Notes: generated by a model from the letters alone, not told the origin. Shown: positions 8,836-17,107, counted from the first letter of the stretch. The stretch is 64,000 nt of DNA from Aquiflexum lacus (GCF_015476655.1 NZ_JABFHF010000022.1:30706-94705), one strand, 5' to 3'. Program-made: numbers and translations.

Positions 8836-9072
8836 ATGAAAGCAATTGAAATAAATTCAAAAACCAATAAAAAAGGCCATTTGAAATTAGATTTGGATTT
8901 GAAAGAGGCTGATAAAAACGTTAAAGTCTTAATTCTATTGGAAGAAGAAATAAACGATGGAAATGAATGGTTAAAAATTATCTCTAATAATCCCGGATTT
9001 GATTTTTTAAAAGACGAAGAGGAAAATATTTATTCGCTTAAAGATGGAAAACTAGTCCAAATTTCAGTATAG
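8836..9072 (+). CDS. Antitoxin-like small protein (no toxin partner seen)
   Basis: 78 residues. The N-terminal 'MKAIEINSKTNKKGHLKLDLDL' and following 'KNVKVLILLEEE' resemble short AbrB/VapB-like antitoxins common in Bacteroidota, followed by an acidic tail ending 'DFLKDEEENIYSLKDGKL'. In such pairs a PIN or MazF-type toxin normally follows within a few bases; here 9073-9350 has no such frame, only REP-like repeats and a short degenerate stretch. It is therefore an orphan or a relic. The family call is by pattern only. Confidence 0.55.
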   Translation: MKAIEINSKTNKKGHLKLDLDLKEADKNVKVLILLEEEINDGNEWLKIISNNPGFDFLKDEEENIYSLKDGKLVQISV

Positions 9073-9241
9073 CTTTAATAAAAAGAAGATTAGGCCATAT
9101 CCATGAAAACCAAACGAAAAATATCAATCAAACAATCCTCTAGGACTGGGCATTTTCTTCTCTCCAGAAGAATATCTCTATAGCTGCTGCGAGTTATGCG
9201 GGGTTGACGGATAGATTGATGGAGGTGATATTGATGGAGTA

Positions 9242-9289
9242 GTTCAAGACTTTGTCTTGGACTATTATAGTTGCAGTCTTCAGACTGCA
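9242..9289. repeat. REP-like repeat, inverted copy
   Basis: Its reverse complement has the same two-palindrome layout as copies 8705-8756 and 9294-9345: TGCAGTCTGAAGACTGCA, then a diverged CAAGACAAAGTCTTGAAC. It stands head to head with the next copy, four bases away. Confidence 0.65.
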
Positions 9290-9293
9290 TTTA

Positions 9294-9345
9294 CCACAGT
9301 CTGAAGACTGTGACGTTTTTGGTCCAAGTCTGAAGACTTGAACCA
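9294..9345. repeat. REP-like repeat, copy 2 (52 bases)
   Basis: Near-identical to 8705-8756 (two differences seen). Together with the inverted copy at 9242-9289 it makes a paired element directly after the ATPase gene, where it could also act as a transcript-end hairpin. Confidence 0.8.
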
Positions 9346-9350
9346 ATCTG

Positions 9351-10559
9351 TCACACTTTCAAGAAATTCCTCAGTTCCATCTGCTGAATCCCATCAAAAG
9401 TATTCCCATCAAACTTGTCCATGGTGATGACGGTTTTTGGGTAGTTATCGTTGATTTTTTGAAGATTGCCAAATTCCCTTTCCATCGTTTTGGTTTCGTT
9501 GATGGTAAGCGCAACTTGATAGTAGGTGGTTTCTCCGTCTTTTTGACAAACAAAATCAATCTCCTCATTTCCCAATACACCAACTTTGACTTTATATCCT
9601 TTGAAGAGTAAATGATTGTACACCACATTTTCCAGAATCTTCCCCCTGTCCTCAGGTCGGTAGCCCCAAATACCATGTCGGATTCCGAGATTTTCGAAGT
9701 AGTACTTGTCACCTATCTCAAACAAACGCTTTCCCACTATGTCAAACCGTGGTACTTTGTGGATCAAAAAGGCATTACACAGGTACTCGGTGTATGTTTG
9801 TACCTGATTGTGTGCCATATTTATTTTTTGGGATTTTAAAAAATCAGAAATTTTCTTGGCTGAAAACAGGCTTCCTGTATTGCTTGCCAAAAAAAAGACA
9901 AGCTGCTCAAGAAATGTCGTATTCCTTACTCCATACCTGTTGATGATATCGCGGTATACAATTGTTCCATAAATGTTTTTTAAATACTCGAAGACAATGT
10001 GATCTTTCAGTTCCAAATGCTTTAAATATGGCAATCCTCCATATTTCAAATATTTTTCAAGGTTTTCAGACCTGTCCTCCAATTGATGAAATTCCAAAAA
10101 TTCGAGGTAGGAAAGGCTGTAAACTGTAATTTCTATATACCTTCCGCTAAGGTTCCCGGCGATATCACCAGAAAGCAAATTGGCATTACTTCCGGTACAA
10201 TAGATATCGAGTTCTTCATCCAAGAGTAATGACCTTAATGCATCTCCAAAATCTACAATATCCTGTATTTCATCAATAAATACATAATTCATCCTACCAG
10301 ACACTTTTTTGTCCCTGACATACTGGTGCAGGTCTTTGGCTTCTTTCATCCACGCAAAATCAAGGTCTTCTTTGTTGATGTAAATAACCGGGGTATTGAT
10401 GTCTTTATCTTGAAGTTCCTGAATTAGCTGATACAACAAATAACTTTTCCCGACCCTTCTCTGTCCGGTCAAAACTTTCACCAAACCTTTTCCAATAAAG
10501 GGTTTAATCTTATCCAGGTAATCCTGACGGGTATTTAAATTTTTGGGTATCTGGAACAT
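9351..10559 (-). CDS. AAA-type ATPase with C-terminal DUF4143
   Basis: 402 residues from the ATG at 10559. The frame is open to 10589, but the extra residues (MYILVIIITY) are encoded by promoter and palindrome sequence, so the second Met is preferred. Walker A is GQRRVGKS (32-39) and Walker B is 'YVFIDEIQD' near residue 90, followed by a sensor-1-like 'IYCTGSNANLL'. The C-terminal half has the nuclease-like DUF4143 fold with 'GNEEIDFVCQKDGETTYYQVAL', whose E-D-x-Q pattern resembles a PD-(D/E)xK core. The family is common, multicopy and poorly characterised in Bacteroidota. Three 18-base palindromes in its promoter region suggest tight control. Confidence 0.85.
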   Translation of the reverse strand: MFQIPKNLNTRQDYLDKIKPFIGKGLVKVLTGQRRVGKSYLLYQLIQELQDKDINTPVIYINKEDLDFAWMKEAKDLHQYVRDKKVSGRMNYVFIDEIQDIVDFGDALRSLLLDEELDIYCTGSNANLLSGDIAGNLSGRYIEITVYSLSYLEFLEFHQLEDRSENLEKYLKYGGLPYLKHLELKDHIVFEYLKNIYGTIVYRDIINRYGVRNTTFLEQLVFFLASNTGSLFSAKKISDFLKSQKINMAHNQVQTYTEYLCNAFLIHKVPRFDIVGKRLFEIGDKYYFENLGIRHGIWGYRPEDRGKILENVVYNHLLFKGYKVKVGVLGNEEIDFVCQKDGETTYYQVALTINETKTMEREFGNLQKINDNYPKTVITMDKFDGNTFDGIQQMELRNFLKV

Positions 10560-10562
10560 ATA

Positions 10563-10660
10563 TGTAATTATGATTACAAGAATATACAAATATATAATTT
10601 ATTGTAATCATACTTACAACTTAATCAAAAATATCAAAAAGTTGTAATCATACTTACAAC
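10563..10660 (-). promoter_or_regulatory. Array of three palindromes, 40-bp pitch, in front of the ATPase gene
   Basis: Three copies of a palindrome with consensus TTGTAATCATAMTTACAA: 10563-10578 (reverse orientation, shorter arms), 10602-10619 and 10641-10660. Their centres are 10570.5, 10610.5 and 10650.5, exactly 40 bp apart, so they lie on the same DNA face about four turns apart. The first covers the space just before the start codon, the second overlaps the predicted -33 element. This is the layout of a cooperative operator. Confidence 0.65.
10587..10619 (-). promoter_or_regulatory. Predicted Bacteroidota promoter of the ATPase gene
   Basis: On the minus strand, TATATTTG (10594-10587) fits the -7 consensus TAnnTTTG. 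A TTG for -33 lies 22 bases upstream (10619-10617), inside the second palindrome. A start of transcription near 10580 would give a leader of about 20 bases before the ATG at 10559. Confidence 0.5.
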
Positions 10661-10670
10661 TTTCAACTCA

Positions 10671-11525
10671 TTATTTAACCTCCATAAATTCCTCAATCCA
10701 CTTATATACCTTGTTGGGCGTGTATATAAACTGTACGATCATGGGTTTGTGCTTTTTGCCTTTCTGAAGATGAAAATTAGGTTCGGGTTCTATTTTTTTA
10801 TATTCCTCCAAAAATCTTTCCGTGGTCTTTTCTATTCCCGGAAGCGTTCTTCCTCCCATCATGATCAGCATCGGTGGATCTTTTTTATCTAAATAGTAAA
10901 TCGGTGAGGTATCTTTCCATACCTGTGGATTATCCGTAAAGGCCCGGAGATATTTAGTCCCAGGTTCATAATTCATTTCCTTCAAAAACCAATACATATC
11001 CAGACCCGCCGCATCTATCAGGATTGTCCCCTTGATAGGATTTTCCACACCCAAGGTATCAAAATATTCATCCCGCACAGAAATCAAACTTGCCAAGTGA
11101 CCCCCGGCAGAATGTCCTGAAACGAATATCCTATCTGGGTCTCCGCCATATTTATTGATATTTTCATTTACCCAATTAACAGCCTGCGCCGAAGCTTTTG
11201 CCATGTCATGAACCTGATAATCCGGAGTGAGGGGATAATCAATGATCACTGCCACTATTCCCTTCCTCGCCAATCTTGCTCCAAGAAAGTTGTAGATATC
11301 CTTATTTCCAGAATCCCAACTGCCACCATGGATAAAAAGCATAACGGGTTGCTTTCCATCTGCCTTTTTTGGAGCAAAGACATTTAATTGCTTTTCAGGA
11401 AGATTTTCCAAAAACCCATTTTCCATATAGGTAATCTCTTTGCTCCGATGAATCCCCTTGAAAGAACAGGATAAAGATCCTAACAAAAGAATGGTACAAG
11501 CAAGGTAACTGGTGTAAAATTTCAT
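10671..11525 (-). CDS. Alpha/beta-hydrolase (esterase) lipoprotein
   Basis: 284 residues. Lipobox LGSLSC, lipidation at Cys20. The oxyanion HGG is at 66-68 and the nucleophile S139 lies in G-H-S-A-G-G; this is the carboxylesterase/feruloyl-esterase-like (BD-FAE) pattern. The C-terminal His is probably in 'KKHKPM' near residue 264. The usual Asp after the sixth strand is not obvious in 'LIMMGGRTLPG', so the acid residue is uncertain. It would act on esters in the periplasm or at the cell surface. It stands alone between the ATPase promoter and a divergent lipoprotein gene; substrate unknown. Confidence 0.8.
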   Translation of the reverse strand: MKFYTSYLACTILLLGSLSCSFKGIHRSKEITYMENGFLENLPEKQLNVFAPKKADGKQPVMLFIHGGSWDSGNKDIYNFLGARLARKGIVAVIIDYPLTPDYQVHDMAKASAQAVNWVNENINKYGGDPDRIFVSGHSAGGHLASLISVRDEYFDTLGVENPIKGTILIDAAGLDMYWFLKEMNYEPGTKYLRAFTDNPQVWKDTSPIYYLDKKDPPMLIMMGGRTLPGIEKTTERFLEEYKKIEPEPNFHLQKGKKHKPMIVQFIYTPNKVYKWIEEFMEVK

Positions 11526-11709
11526 AGATTAAATTAAGGACCGTTTCAACTTTGATAACATACGTAGCGTTGCAGTGTTTGAAATTATTAATTCTACATT
11601 CAATTCTCTTTGTCCAAGCATTGCATAGGACAAAAAGTTTTATCTCGGGTATTTTATTTTAGAAAAAGATCATCTGTCACATTTTTATCAAAATCATCGT
11701 CTTTACAAT

Positions 11710-12048
11710 ATGAAGTCTAACTTAAGTTTATTAATCAGCGTATTTCTACTTTTATTTAACTCCTGCATTTCGGATGACGGTCCTTTCTTAGAAGGAAATG
11801 GTGAAGTGGTTATAAATGTAGCTACACGAGGTTCATACCAGTTTTTAATTCGCTATAAGGATGAGGTTTACTATCCGGAAAATCTACCTGAAGAGTATAA
11901 ATTTGTCAGCCAAGACCCTATACCTGTATTTATCAAGTTCAAGTTAACAGACGAAGAAGCTGATATTTTCACCCCTGCTCCTAATGATGTCCCTATATTA
12001 TTGAAATCTATTCCGGTAATCCTATTGTCCGAAATAAAACGACGCTAA
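11710..12048 (+). CDS. Small lipoprotein of unknown function
   Basis: 112 residues with a signal peptide and a lipobox ending LFNSC (Cys19). The mature part looks like one small beta domain ('GEVVINVATRGSYQFLIRYKDEVYYPENLPEEYK'). No family recognised. It lies 68 bases before a Uma2 gene on the same strand and is divergent from the esterase gene. Confidence 0.6.
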   Translation: MKSNLSLLISVFLLLFNSCISDDGPFLEGNGEVVINVATRGSYQFLIRYKDEVYYPENLPEEYKFVSQDPIPVFIKFKLTDEEADIFTPAPNDVPILLKSIPVILLSEIKRR

Positions 12049-12115
12049 TGACCATATTCTAATCCACCTTAAATTCCATATTTCCTTTCTCCCTTATAAT
12101 CAGTATTTTTACTTT

Positions 12116-12724
12116 ATGGAAAAGGAAGAATTGACAAACAAAGTTGAAGAGCCATTAGCAGATTACGGTCGCTATACCTATGCTGACTATCTGACCTGGC
12201 AGATGGATGAAATGGTAGAACTGATTAAAGGCAAGATATTTAGGCAAGCGGCTGCACCAAGAAGAATTCATCAGGAGGTTTCTGGTAGAATTTTCAATAA
12301 AATTTACAATTTTTTGGAAAAACATTCTTGCAAAGTTTATGCGGCACCATTTGATGTCCGGCTTCCTGTCAAATCCAAAAAGCATGAAGACATCGATACC
12401 GTTGTCCAACCTGATATCTGTGTGATCTGTGATCCGGAAAAATTGGACGAACTTGGTTGTGTGGGTGCTCCCGATCTGATTGTAGAAATCCTTTCTCCCG
12501 GCAACAATAAAAAAGAACTGCAAAACAAATATGAAGTCTACGAAGAATCCGGGGTAAAGGAATATTGGATCATCCACCCTAATGAATGTACCTTGATCAT
12601 TAACACCTTGATGAATGGGAAATACCAAGCATCAAGAATATTTACACATGGAGATAAAGTAGCTTCCCAAGCAGTTGAAGGCTTTGTTCTTGATTTGGAA
12701 GAAGTGTTTGATGATATGATCTAA
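12116..12724 (+). CDS. Uma2-family putative endonuclease (DUF820), copy A
   Basis: 202 residues, the usual Uma2 length. The PD-(D/E)xK-like core is present: 'VVQPDICVICD', then 'GAPDLIVEILSPGN' with the Asp and Glu, then 'NKYEVYEESGVKEYWII' with the Lys. Uma2 proteins resemble restriction nucleases and are numerous in cyanobacteria and some Bacteroidota, but their biological role is not known. It is a close paralogue of the protein at 18926, 6.2 kb away, and lacks the eight-residue insertion seen there. Confidence 0.85.
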   Translation: MEKEELTNKVEEPLADYGRYTYADYLTWQMDEMVELIKGKIFRQAAAPRRIHQEVSGRIFNKIYNFLEKHSCKVYAAPFDVRLPVKSKKHEDIDTVVQPDICVICDPEKLDELGCVGAPDLIVEILSPGNNKKELQNKYEVYEESGVKEYWIIHPNECTLIINTLMNGKYQASRIFTHGDKVASQAVEGFVLDLEEVFDDMI

Positions 12725-12791
12725 TCCCTTCAATTTGCCATGCAACAATTTCAATACTGATAGTCCTATCCGAAGCTGAACTTCCCTTTTT

Positions 12792-13580
12792 ATGACAAAA
12801 AATCTATCCCTTCTAATTTTCAACACACTTAGTTTTGTAGCAACCCTATATCTCAATTATCTCTACGGAGCCGGAGTAGGAGAAAGAAAATCAGTGGGTG
12901 AAATCAGCAATCAATATGACACTTTGATTACGCCTGCCGGATATGCTTTTTCCATTTGGGGCTTAATTTATCTTCTTTTGTTGAGCTTTATCGTCTTCCA
13001 ATGGTTCTCATTTTTCAAAAATCAAAACCAAAAATCCCTGATTCCCGCATCCATTTGGTTTGGACTTTCAAATGTCTTCAATGGCCTTTGGATAGTAGTC
13101 TGGACTTCTCAAATGATTACTATCTCCGTTTTGGTGATATTCGCATTGCTGATGTGCCTTTTGATTCTTGTAGTTAAATTAAGACTGGAAACATGGGATG
13201 CACCATTGGATGTCATTGCATTTGTATGGTGGCCGATTTGTATTTACACAGGTTGGATTATCACGGCTTCTGTGGTTAACTTATCGGTATGGTTTTTAGC
13301 TAAAGAAATATTGCTGTCCAATCAGGTGTTTTGGACTATAGCAGTTTTAACGATTGGGACGGGGATTTATTTAGCCCTTATCCGCTACAGAAATATGCGA
13401 GAAGCTGCTTTGGTAGGTGTTTGGGCCTTTATTGCAATTGCTGTCAAACAATGGGATAATCAATCTATGGTAGCCTATGCTGCTCTGTTTTTTGCTGCGG
13501 TTTTATTTATAGCCGCAGGTATTCATGGACTCAAGAACAGAAAAACTAATCCATTTCAAAAATTCATCCAATCAAAATAG
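12792..13580 (+). CDS. TspO/MBR-related membrane protein
   Basis: 262 residues, seven or so hydrophobic segments. Motifs fit the tryptophan-rich TspO/MBR superfamily: 'TPAGYAFSIWGLIYLLLLSFIVFQW' (about 50-75), 'GLSNVFNGLWIVVW', 'FVWWPICIYTGWIITASVVNLSVW' (about 144-168). It is longer than a classic 160-residue TspO, as in a Bacteroidota subgroup. Such proteins sit in a membrane and bind porphyrin-like ligands in studied members; that this one does so is inference. It lies 67 bases after the Uma2 gene, perhaps in one transcript. Confidence 0.75.
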   Translation: MTKNLSLLIFNTLSFVATLYLNYLYGAGVGERKSVGEISNQYDTLITPAGYAFSIWGLIYLLLLSFIVFQWFSFFKNQNQKSLIPASIWFGLSNVFNGLWIVVWTSQMITISVLVIFALLMCLLILVVKLRLETWDAPLDVIAFVWWPICIYTGWIITASVVNLSVWFLAKEILLSNQVFWTIAVLTIGTGIYLALIRYRNMREAALVGVWAFIAIAVKQWDNQSMVAYAALFFAAVLFIAAGIHGLKNRKTNPFQKFIQSK

Positions 13581-13891
13581 TGTGACCATTTCTTCAGAGA
13601 TGACATTAGGTTTGTTTTGGGCTGTGTTTCAGTGAATCATCCAATATTTCTTTTGAAAACATATTAACTGATTGTTAATCCAATGTTTTTATTTAAAAAA
13701 ATTATTATTTTTCAATATTTTATTTTGTAATTCATATTTGATTTATTAATTTTCAACAAAAGCAAGACAAATTACAAAAAAACCTTTCGTATAAAGATCT
13801 TGTTGCCAACCTGACCCAATCCATACCTAACAAAGCCCTAGTAAAGGTGTGGATTTAAAACTTCAAGCAATCTTCAAAATAAGCCTGATTA
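13581..13891. other. AT-rich spacer, no gene seen
   Basis: Poly-A/T tracts throughout 13660-13770. No ORF, hairpin or clear promoter box; it must hold the promoter of the gene at 13892. Confidence 0.4.
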
Positions 13892-14506
13892 ATGAAAATA
13901 GGGATATTGGGAGCTACCAAGCTCACCACAACATTGGGAAAAAAAATTCTCTCCTCTAATTTGGAAGTCAATTATGGAGTCAGGGAGAATTTTGAATCAA
14001 AAGATATTGAATGGAAACTTCTGAACAGATTTCCAAGTCAAATATATAGTTTTGCCGAAGCTATCAAAAGATCTGAGATCGTCCTTATTTGCTGCGAAAA
14101 CGATCAATTGCATGAAATCTGCCAATCATTTTTGGATCTTGATCTTACAAACAAAACAATCATCGACTGCACTAATGGAAGATTTGAAAGCAATTTTTCC
14201 TGCAACAGTTTTCTAATCCAAAAATCCCTTGGAAAAAAAAATATTTACAAAGCTTTTAATAATTTAGGACTTGACTATCCGGACTCAGATGTATTGGGCT
14301 TAATCAAAGAAACCTATTTTTGTGGTGAAGAAGGACCCGAAAAATTAAAAGTGAAGAAACTGATTGAAAAATCAGGATTTAAGGCAATTGACGCAGGCTC
14401 CTCACAAAGTGCTTATCTTTTAGAAGCTTTCTTTCATTTGAGAAAAGAAATTGCTACCAATAAAAAAGAAAAAACAGAATATCACTTCAAATTGATTACA
14501 GTCTGA
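13892..14506 (+). CDS. NADP-binding, F420-dependent-oxidoreductase-like protein, copy A
   Basis: 204 residues. An N-terminal Rossmann fold starts at residue 1 ('MKIGILGATKLTTTLGKKI'), followed by 'SEIVLICCEND' and 'NKTIIDCTNG', the layout of the NADP oxidoreductase coenzyme F420-dependent (FNO-like) family. 'YKAFNNLGLDYP' matches the family position that usually reads KAFN. Bacteroidota generally lack F420, so a different hydride partner is likely. It is a tandem paralogue of the gene at 15091, of identical length, with the same C-terminal 'YHFKLI-V'. Substrate unknown. Confidence 0.75.
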   Translation: MKIGILGATKLTTTLGKKILSSNLEVNYGVRENFESKDIEWKLLNRFPSQIYSFAEAIKRSEIVLICCENDQLHEICQSFLDLDLTNKTIIDCTNGRFESNFSCNSFLIQKSLGKKNIYKAFNNLGLDYPDSDVLGLIKETYFCGEEGPEKLKVKKLIEKSGFKAIDAGSSQSAYLLEAFFHLRKEIATNKKEKTEYHFKLITV

Positions 14507-14634
14507 CTTCTAAGCTTCTTTCTTTTTACCCGCATTATTTTGGCTTGGTCACGGTTCTCATCCCGGCATTTCTTCATGGAATATTCAGATCCAAAAGTCA
14601 TATTTTTCCAATCCGTATGTGCGTAATGATCCAT
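14482..14634 (-). other. Possible short coding remnant
   Basis: A 50-codon frame on the minus strand (ATG at 14634) with protein-like composition: 'MDHYAHTDWKNMTFGSEY' followed by a Lys/Arg-rich tail. It is open a few codons further upstream, stops near a palindromic repeat, and overlaps the end of the F420-like gene by 25 bases. It could be a relic whose 5' part was lost, or chance. Confidence 0.2.
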
Positions 14635-15090
14635 GTAAATTGGTAATTCAAAATAATTCTAACTACGGAGTTGAATAGTCCGGCACATGCCTGTCTGTCT
14701 GCAGACAGGGGACATCCGACTTCGGAAAATCAGACATGTTTGAAGTAGAATATTGGGTTAATGGCAAAGAAGCGGATAACCATTTTCTCCAATTTATTTT
14801 CCCTCTAAAAAATTGATTTTTATCAAGTTTCCCTTCCGATCAAAAAAAATATTAAAAATTTTTCTCTCCAAAATCCCTCTTCCCATTTTGTAATTTGAAA
14901 GTCACAAATACTTATTTGCTTTTCATTTTTACCAGGTTGAATTTCCAAAAATATATTTTGAATACGAGTTCTAATTGTCTATATTTCAAACCATTCTGTT
15001 GAATATCAAAATAAAATACTACAAACGGAGTGGTTAAATTATCATCTAACCGTTGGCTTTTTCACCCAAAAGCTAAGCAACTGATCGATT
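14507..15090. other. Long spacer between tandem paralogues, holds repeats and relic-like frames
   Basis: 584 bases with the relic-like frame 14482-14634 (-), a palindromic repeat near 14690-14725, and a 26-codon forward frame (14736-14816, 'MFEVEYWVNGKEADNHF'). After 14820 it is AT-rich and plain. It looks like a site of past insertion and decay. Confidence 0.4.
14690..14725. repeat. Palindromic repeat element
   Basis: CCTGTCTGTCTGCAGACAGG, with the perfect 14-base palindrome CTGTCTGCAGACAG at 14695-14708, followed by GGACATCCGACTTCGGA. The second part is echoed by GATGTCCGATATCGGA near 19590 and GAAGTCCGAAGTTGG near 44284, so this looks like a dispersed intergenic repeat family. Confidence 0.55.
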
Positions 15091-15705
15091 ATGAAAATAA
15101 GTATATTAGGTGGAACCAAGCTTGCTTCCACACTCGGCAACAAATTATTGTCCGCAAACCAAACTGTGGTTTTTGGAGTACGTGAAGATTTTGTAATCAA
15201 AGAAATCGAGTGGAAAATTCTCAACATGTATTTGGACAAAATTTTCAGTTACGAAACTGCCATTGAAATGTCTGATGTGGTATTGATCTGCTGCGAAAAC
15301 GAGCACCTGCCAAGAGTATCTGAAGCATTGGCAATATCCGACTTGGGCAACAAAATCATCATAGACTGTACCAACGGTGCTTACACCGCAGAGTTTTGCC
15401 CAAATACAACTTTAATCAAAAGGAGTATTGGAGAACATAAGCTTTTCAAAGCATTCAATAACCTGGGTATAGACTATCCAAAATCAGATCCTATGGGCTT
15501 GGTGAATGAAAGTTATTACTGTGGACCTGATTCCACAGAAAAAGCAATGGTAAAAAGAATCATCGAATGGGTTGGTTTTAAACCTGTTGACGCCGGAGAA
15601 ATTGAAAATGCTATGCTGCTGGAAGCATTTTACCACTTGCGGAAAACCATTTCTTTTCAAAAAGCAGAAAGAATGAATTATCATTTCAAGCTGATTTCAG
15701 TCTGA
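15091..15705 (+). CDS. NADP-binding, F420-dependent-oxidoreductase-like protein, copy B
   Basis: 204 residues, aligned end to end with the protein at 13892 without visible gaps: the same Rossmann start ('MKISILGGTKLASTLGNKL'), 'VVLICCENEHL', 'NKIIIDCTNGAY', 'FKAFNNLGIDYPKSDPMGL' and the end 'YHFKLISV'. The pair looks like an old tandem duplication, now clearly diverged. 'CCEN' with two adjacent Cys is kept in both and may matter for function. Its own promoter would lie in the 15000-15090 stretch. Confidence 0.75.
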   Translation: MKISILGGTKLASTLGNKLLSANQTVVFGVREDFVIKEIEWKILNMYLDKIFSYETAIEMSDVVLICCENEHLPRVSEALAISDLGNKIIIDCTNGAYTAEFCPNTTLIKRSIGEHKLFKAFNNLGIDYPKSDPMGLVNESYYCGPDSTEKAMVKRIIEWVGFKPVDAGEIENAMLLEAFYHLRKTISFQKAERMNYHFKLISV

Positions 15706-15858
15706 TAAAATGCAATAAATTATTTACTTACCTATTCTTACAAACGCCTATCAGATAGGTGCTTCCTATAGCATTTCCTACCTGATCAAAGCAACTATTA
15801 TTTTTTTTACTTACTTTTGGTTTGAGCGCAAATAATTTTTAAAATTAACTATGAATAT

Positions 15859-17082
15859 ATGAGTGAGCAGACTGGCCAGATTGAAGAGGAAGATTCTTCA
15901 TGGTTGAGGAATCTCCAAAAAAACAGCTGGGAACCTGAGGTAATAATTTCAGGTATCTCTTTGGCTTTCATTTTCGCTTTTCCTGCAGAAGTGTACAAAT
16001 TTGCCATCGTACTGGTGCAGGATATAGGTCTTGATTTTATTGGGGCCTGGCTCGTATTTATCTACCTTTCTATTATTGTCAATGTCTTTAAGATTTTTTT
16101 TACTGTACACTTGATTTTGAGATTTGCCTGGGCAGGTTTATTGGGCCTGAGCTATGCTTTTCCAAAAGGTGTCATCAATGAGAATCTGTTCAAAGTAGGG
16201 AAGGATTATGAATATGCCAAACCTTCCGATATGGTCTTAAAACTGGAAAGGATTTGCAGTATGGCATTTGCTTTTCCATTGATGATGGGGATTATTTTTT
16301 TAATATTTACTTCTTATCTGGGATTTCTATTGGCAATTTATAAATTTTTCGATCTTGATTTCTTCTTGATTTATCTGATTTTTATGGCCTCACTGATTGG
16401 ATTTGCTCTTTTCTCGGCTATTGGAAAAAAATCAAAACTGAAAGCATGGATGGCTAAGTCGTTATTCAGTACTATTCAGGCATTATACCAAAGCAATCTT
16501 GGCAAATGGTATATATTGGGTTACACCATATTCATTTTTCTCTTCACCATACCTTTCATCATCTCGGACAGCAAAGACCTTTTCCTCTTTTCCAACATTT
16601 CAAACCTGTCGGAACAATCACTCGATTGGCCATACCAATCATGGCATTTTGAGGATAAAATCGATAAGCAAGAAAGATTCCCACGGGCAATGTTGAAAAG
16701 TGAAGAAATCAAGGAAGACCTAACGCCCATTACGTTGTCTTATTACGAAATGGACAGCAAAAACCTCAAGATACTCCAAGAAAAATTCAAGCCTGATCTT
16801 GACAGCCTTGGCTGGGGTACGCTCAATTCGGACATCGATCTTTACCGCTTTTATCTTAATGACAGTCTCGTTTTCATCGAAGAATCCAAATGGCGAAAAA
16901 TCGCTATGAGAGATACCCGTCAAAGAGCATATCAGGGACTTTTAGACATCTCTCATTTGGAAAATGGTGTCCATGAAATCCGAATTGAAAAAATATTCGT
17001 GGTGGGTGGACTTCCTTTCATGGATGATCTTTTCAGGTATAGAAAGGAATGGGATAAGTTTACATTTTTCAAATCAAAATAA
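15859..17082 (+). CDS. Membrane protein of unknown function
   Basis: 407 residues. The first 30 are acidic and cytoplasmic-looking, followed by about six hydrophobic segments (about 33-52, 58-92, 135-160, 165-185, 222-240). The last 160 residues (250-407) form a soluble, probably extracytoplasmic domain with 'PITLSYYEMDSKNL', 'YRFYLNDSLVFIEESKW' and 'LENGVHEIRIEKI', suggestive of a beta-sandwich. No family recognised. A TACTTTTG at 15812-15819 fits the -7 box 40 bases before the start, but I saw no good -33 element. Confidence 0.7.
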   Translation: MSEQTGQIEEEDSSWLRNLQKNSWEPEVIISGISLAFIFAFPAEVYKFAIVLVQDIGLDFIGAWLVFIYLSIIVNVFKIFFTVHLILRFAWAGLLGLSYAFPKGVINENLFKVGKDYEYAKPSDMVLKLERICSMAFAFPLMMGIIFLIFTSYLGFLLAIYKFFDLDFFLIYLIFMASLIGFALFSAIGKKSKLKAWMAKSLFSTIQALYQSNLGKWYILGYTIFIFLFTIPFIISDSKDLFLFSNISNLSEQSLDWPYQSWHFEDKIDKQERFPRAMLKSEEIKEDLTPITLSYYEMDSKNLKILQEKFKPDLDSLGWGTLNSDIDLYRFYLNDSLVFIEESKWRKIAMRDTRQRAYQGLLDISHLENGVHEIRIEKIFVVGGLPFMDDLFRYRKEWDKFTFFKSK

Positions 17083-17107
17083 AAATGAATAAGTGTTGAA
17101 TTCTAAA

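Noticed and set aside
9090..9290. 66-codon minus-strand frame between the antitoxin-like gene and the ATPase gene
   Set aside because: It runs through the inverted REP-like repeat and has no protein-like pattern.
8705..9345. Possible CRISPR array from the repeated 52-base units
   Set aside because: Only three copies, in both orientations and not evenly spaced, and no cas gene; the double palindrome fits REP elements.
14736..14816. 26-codon forward frame in the spacer between the two F420-like genes
   Set aside because: Protein-like but too short, and it begins right after a palindromic repeat; kept only as part of the spacer description.
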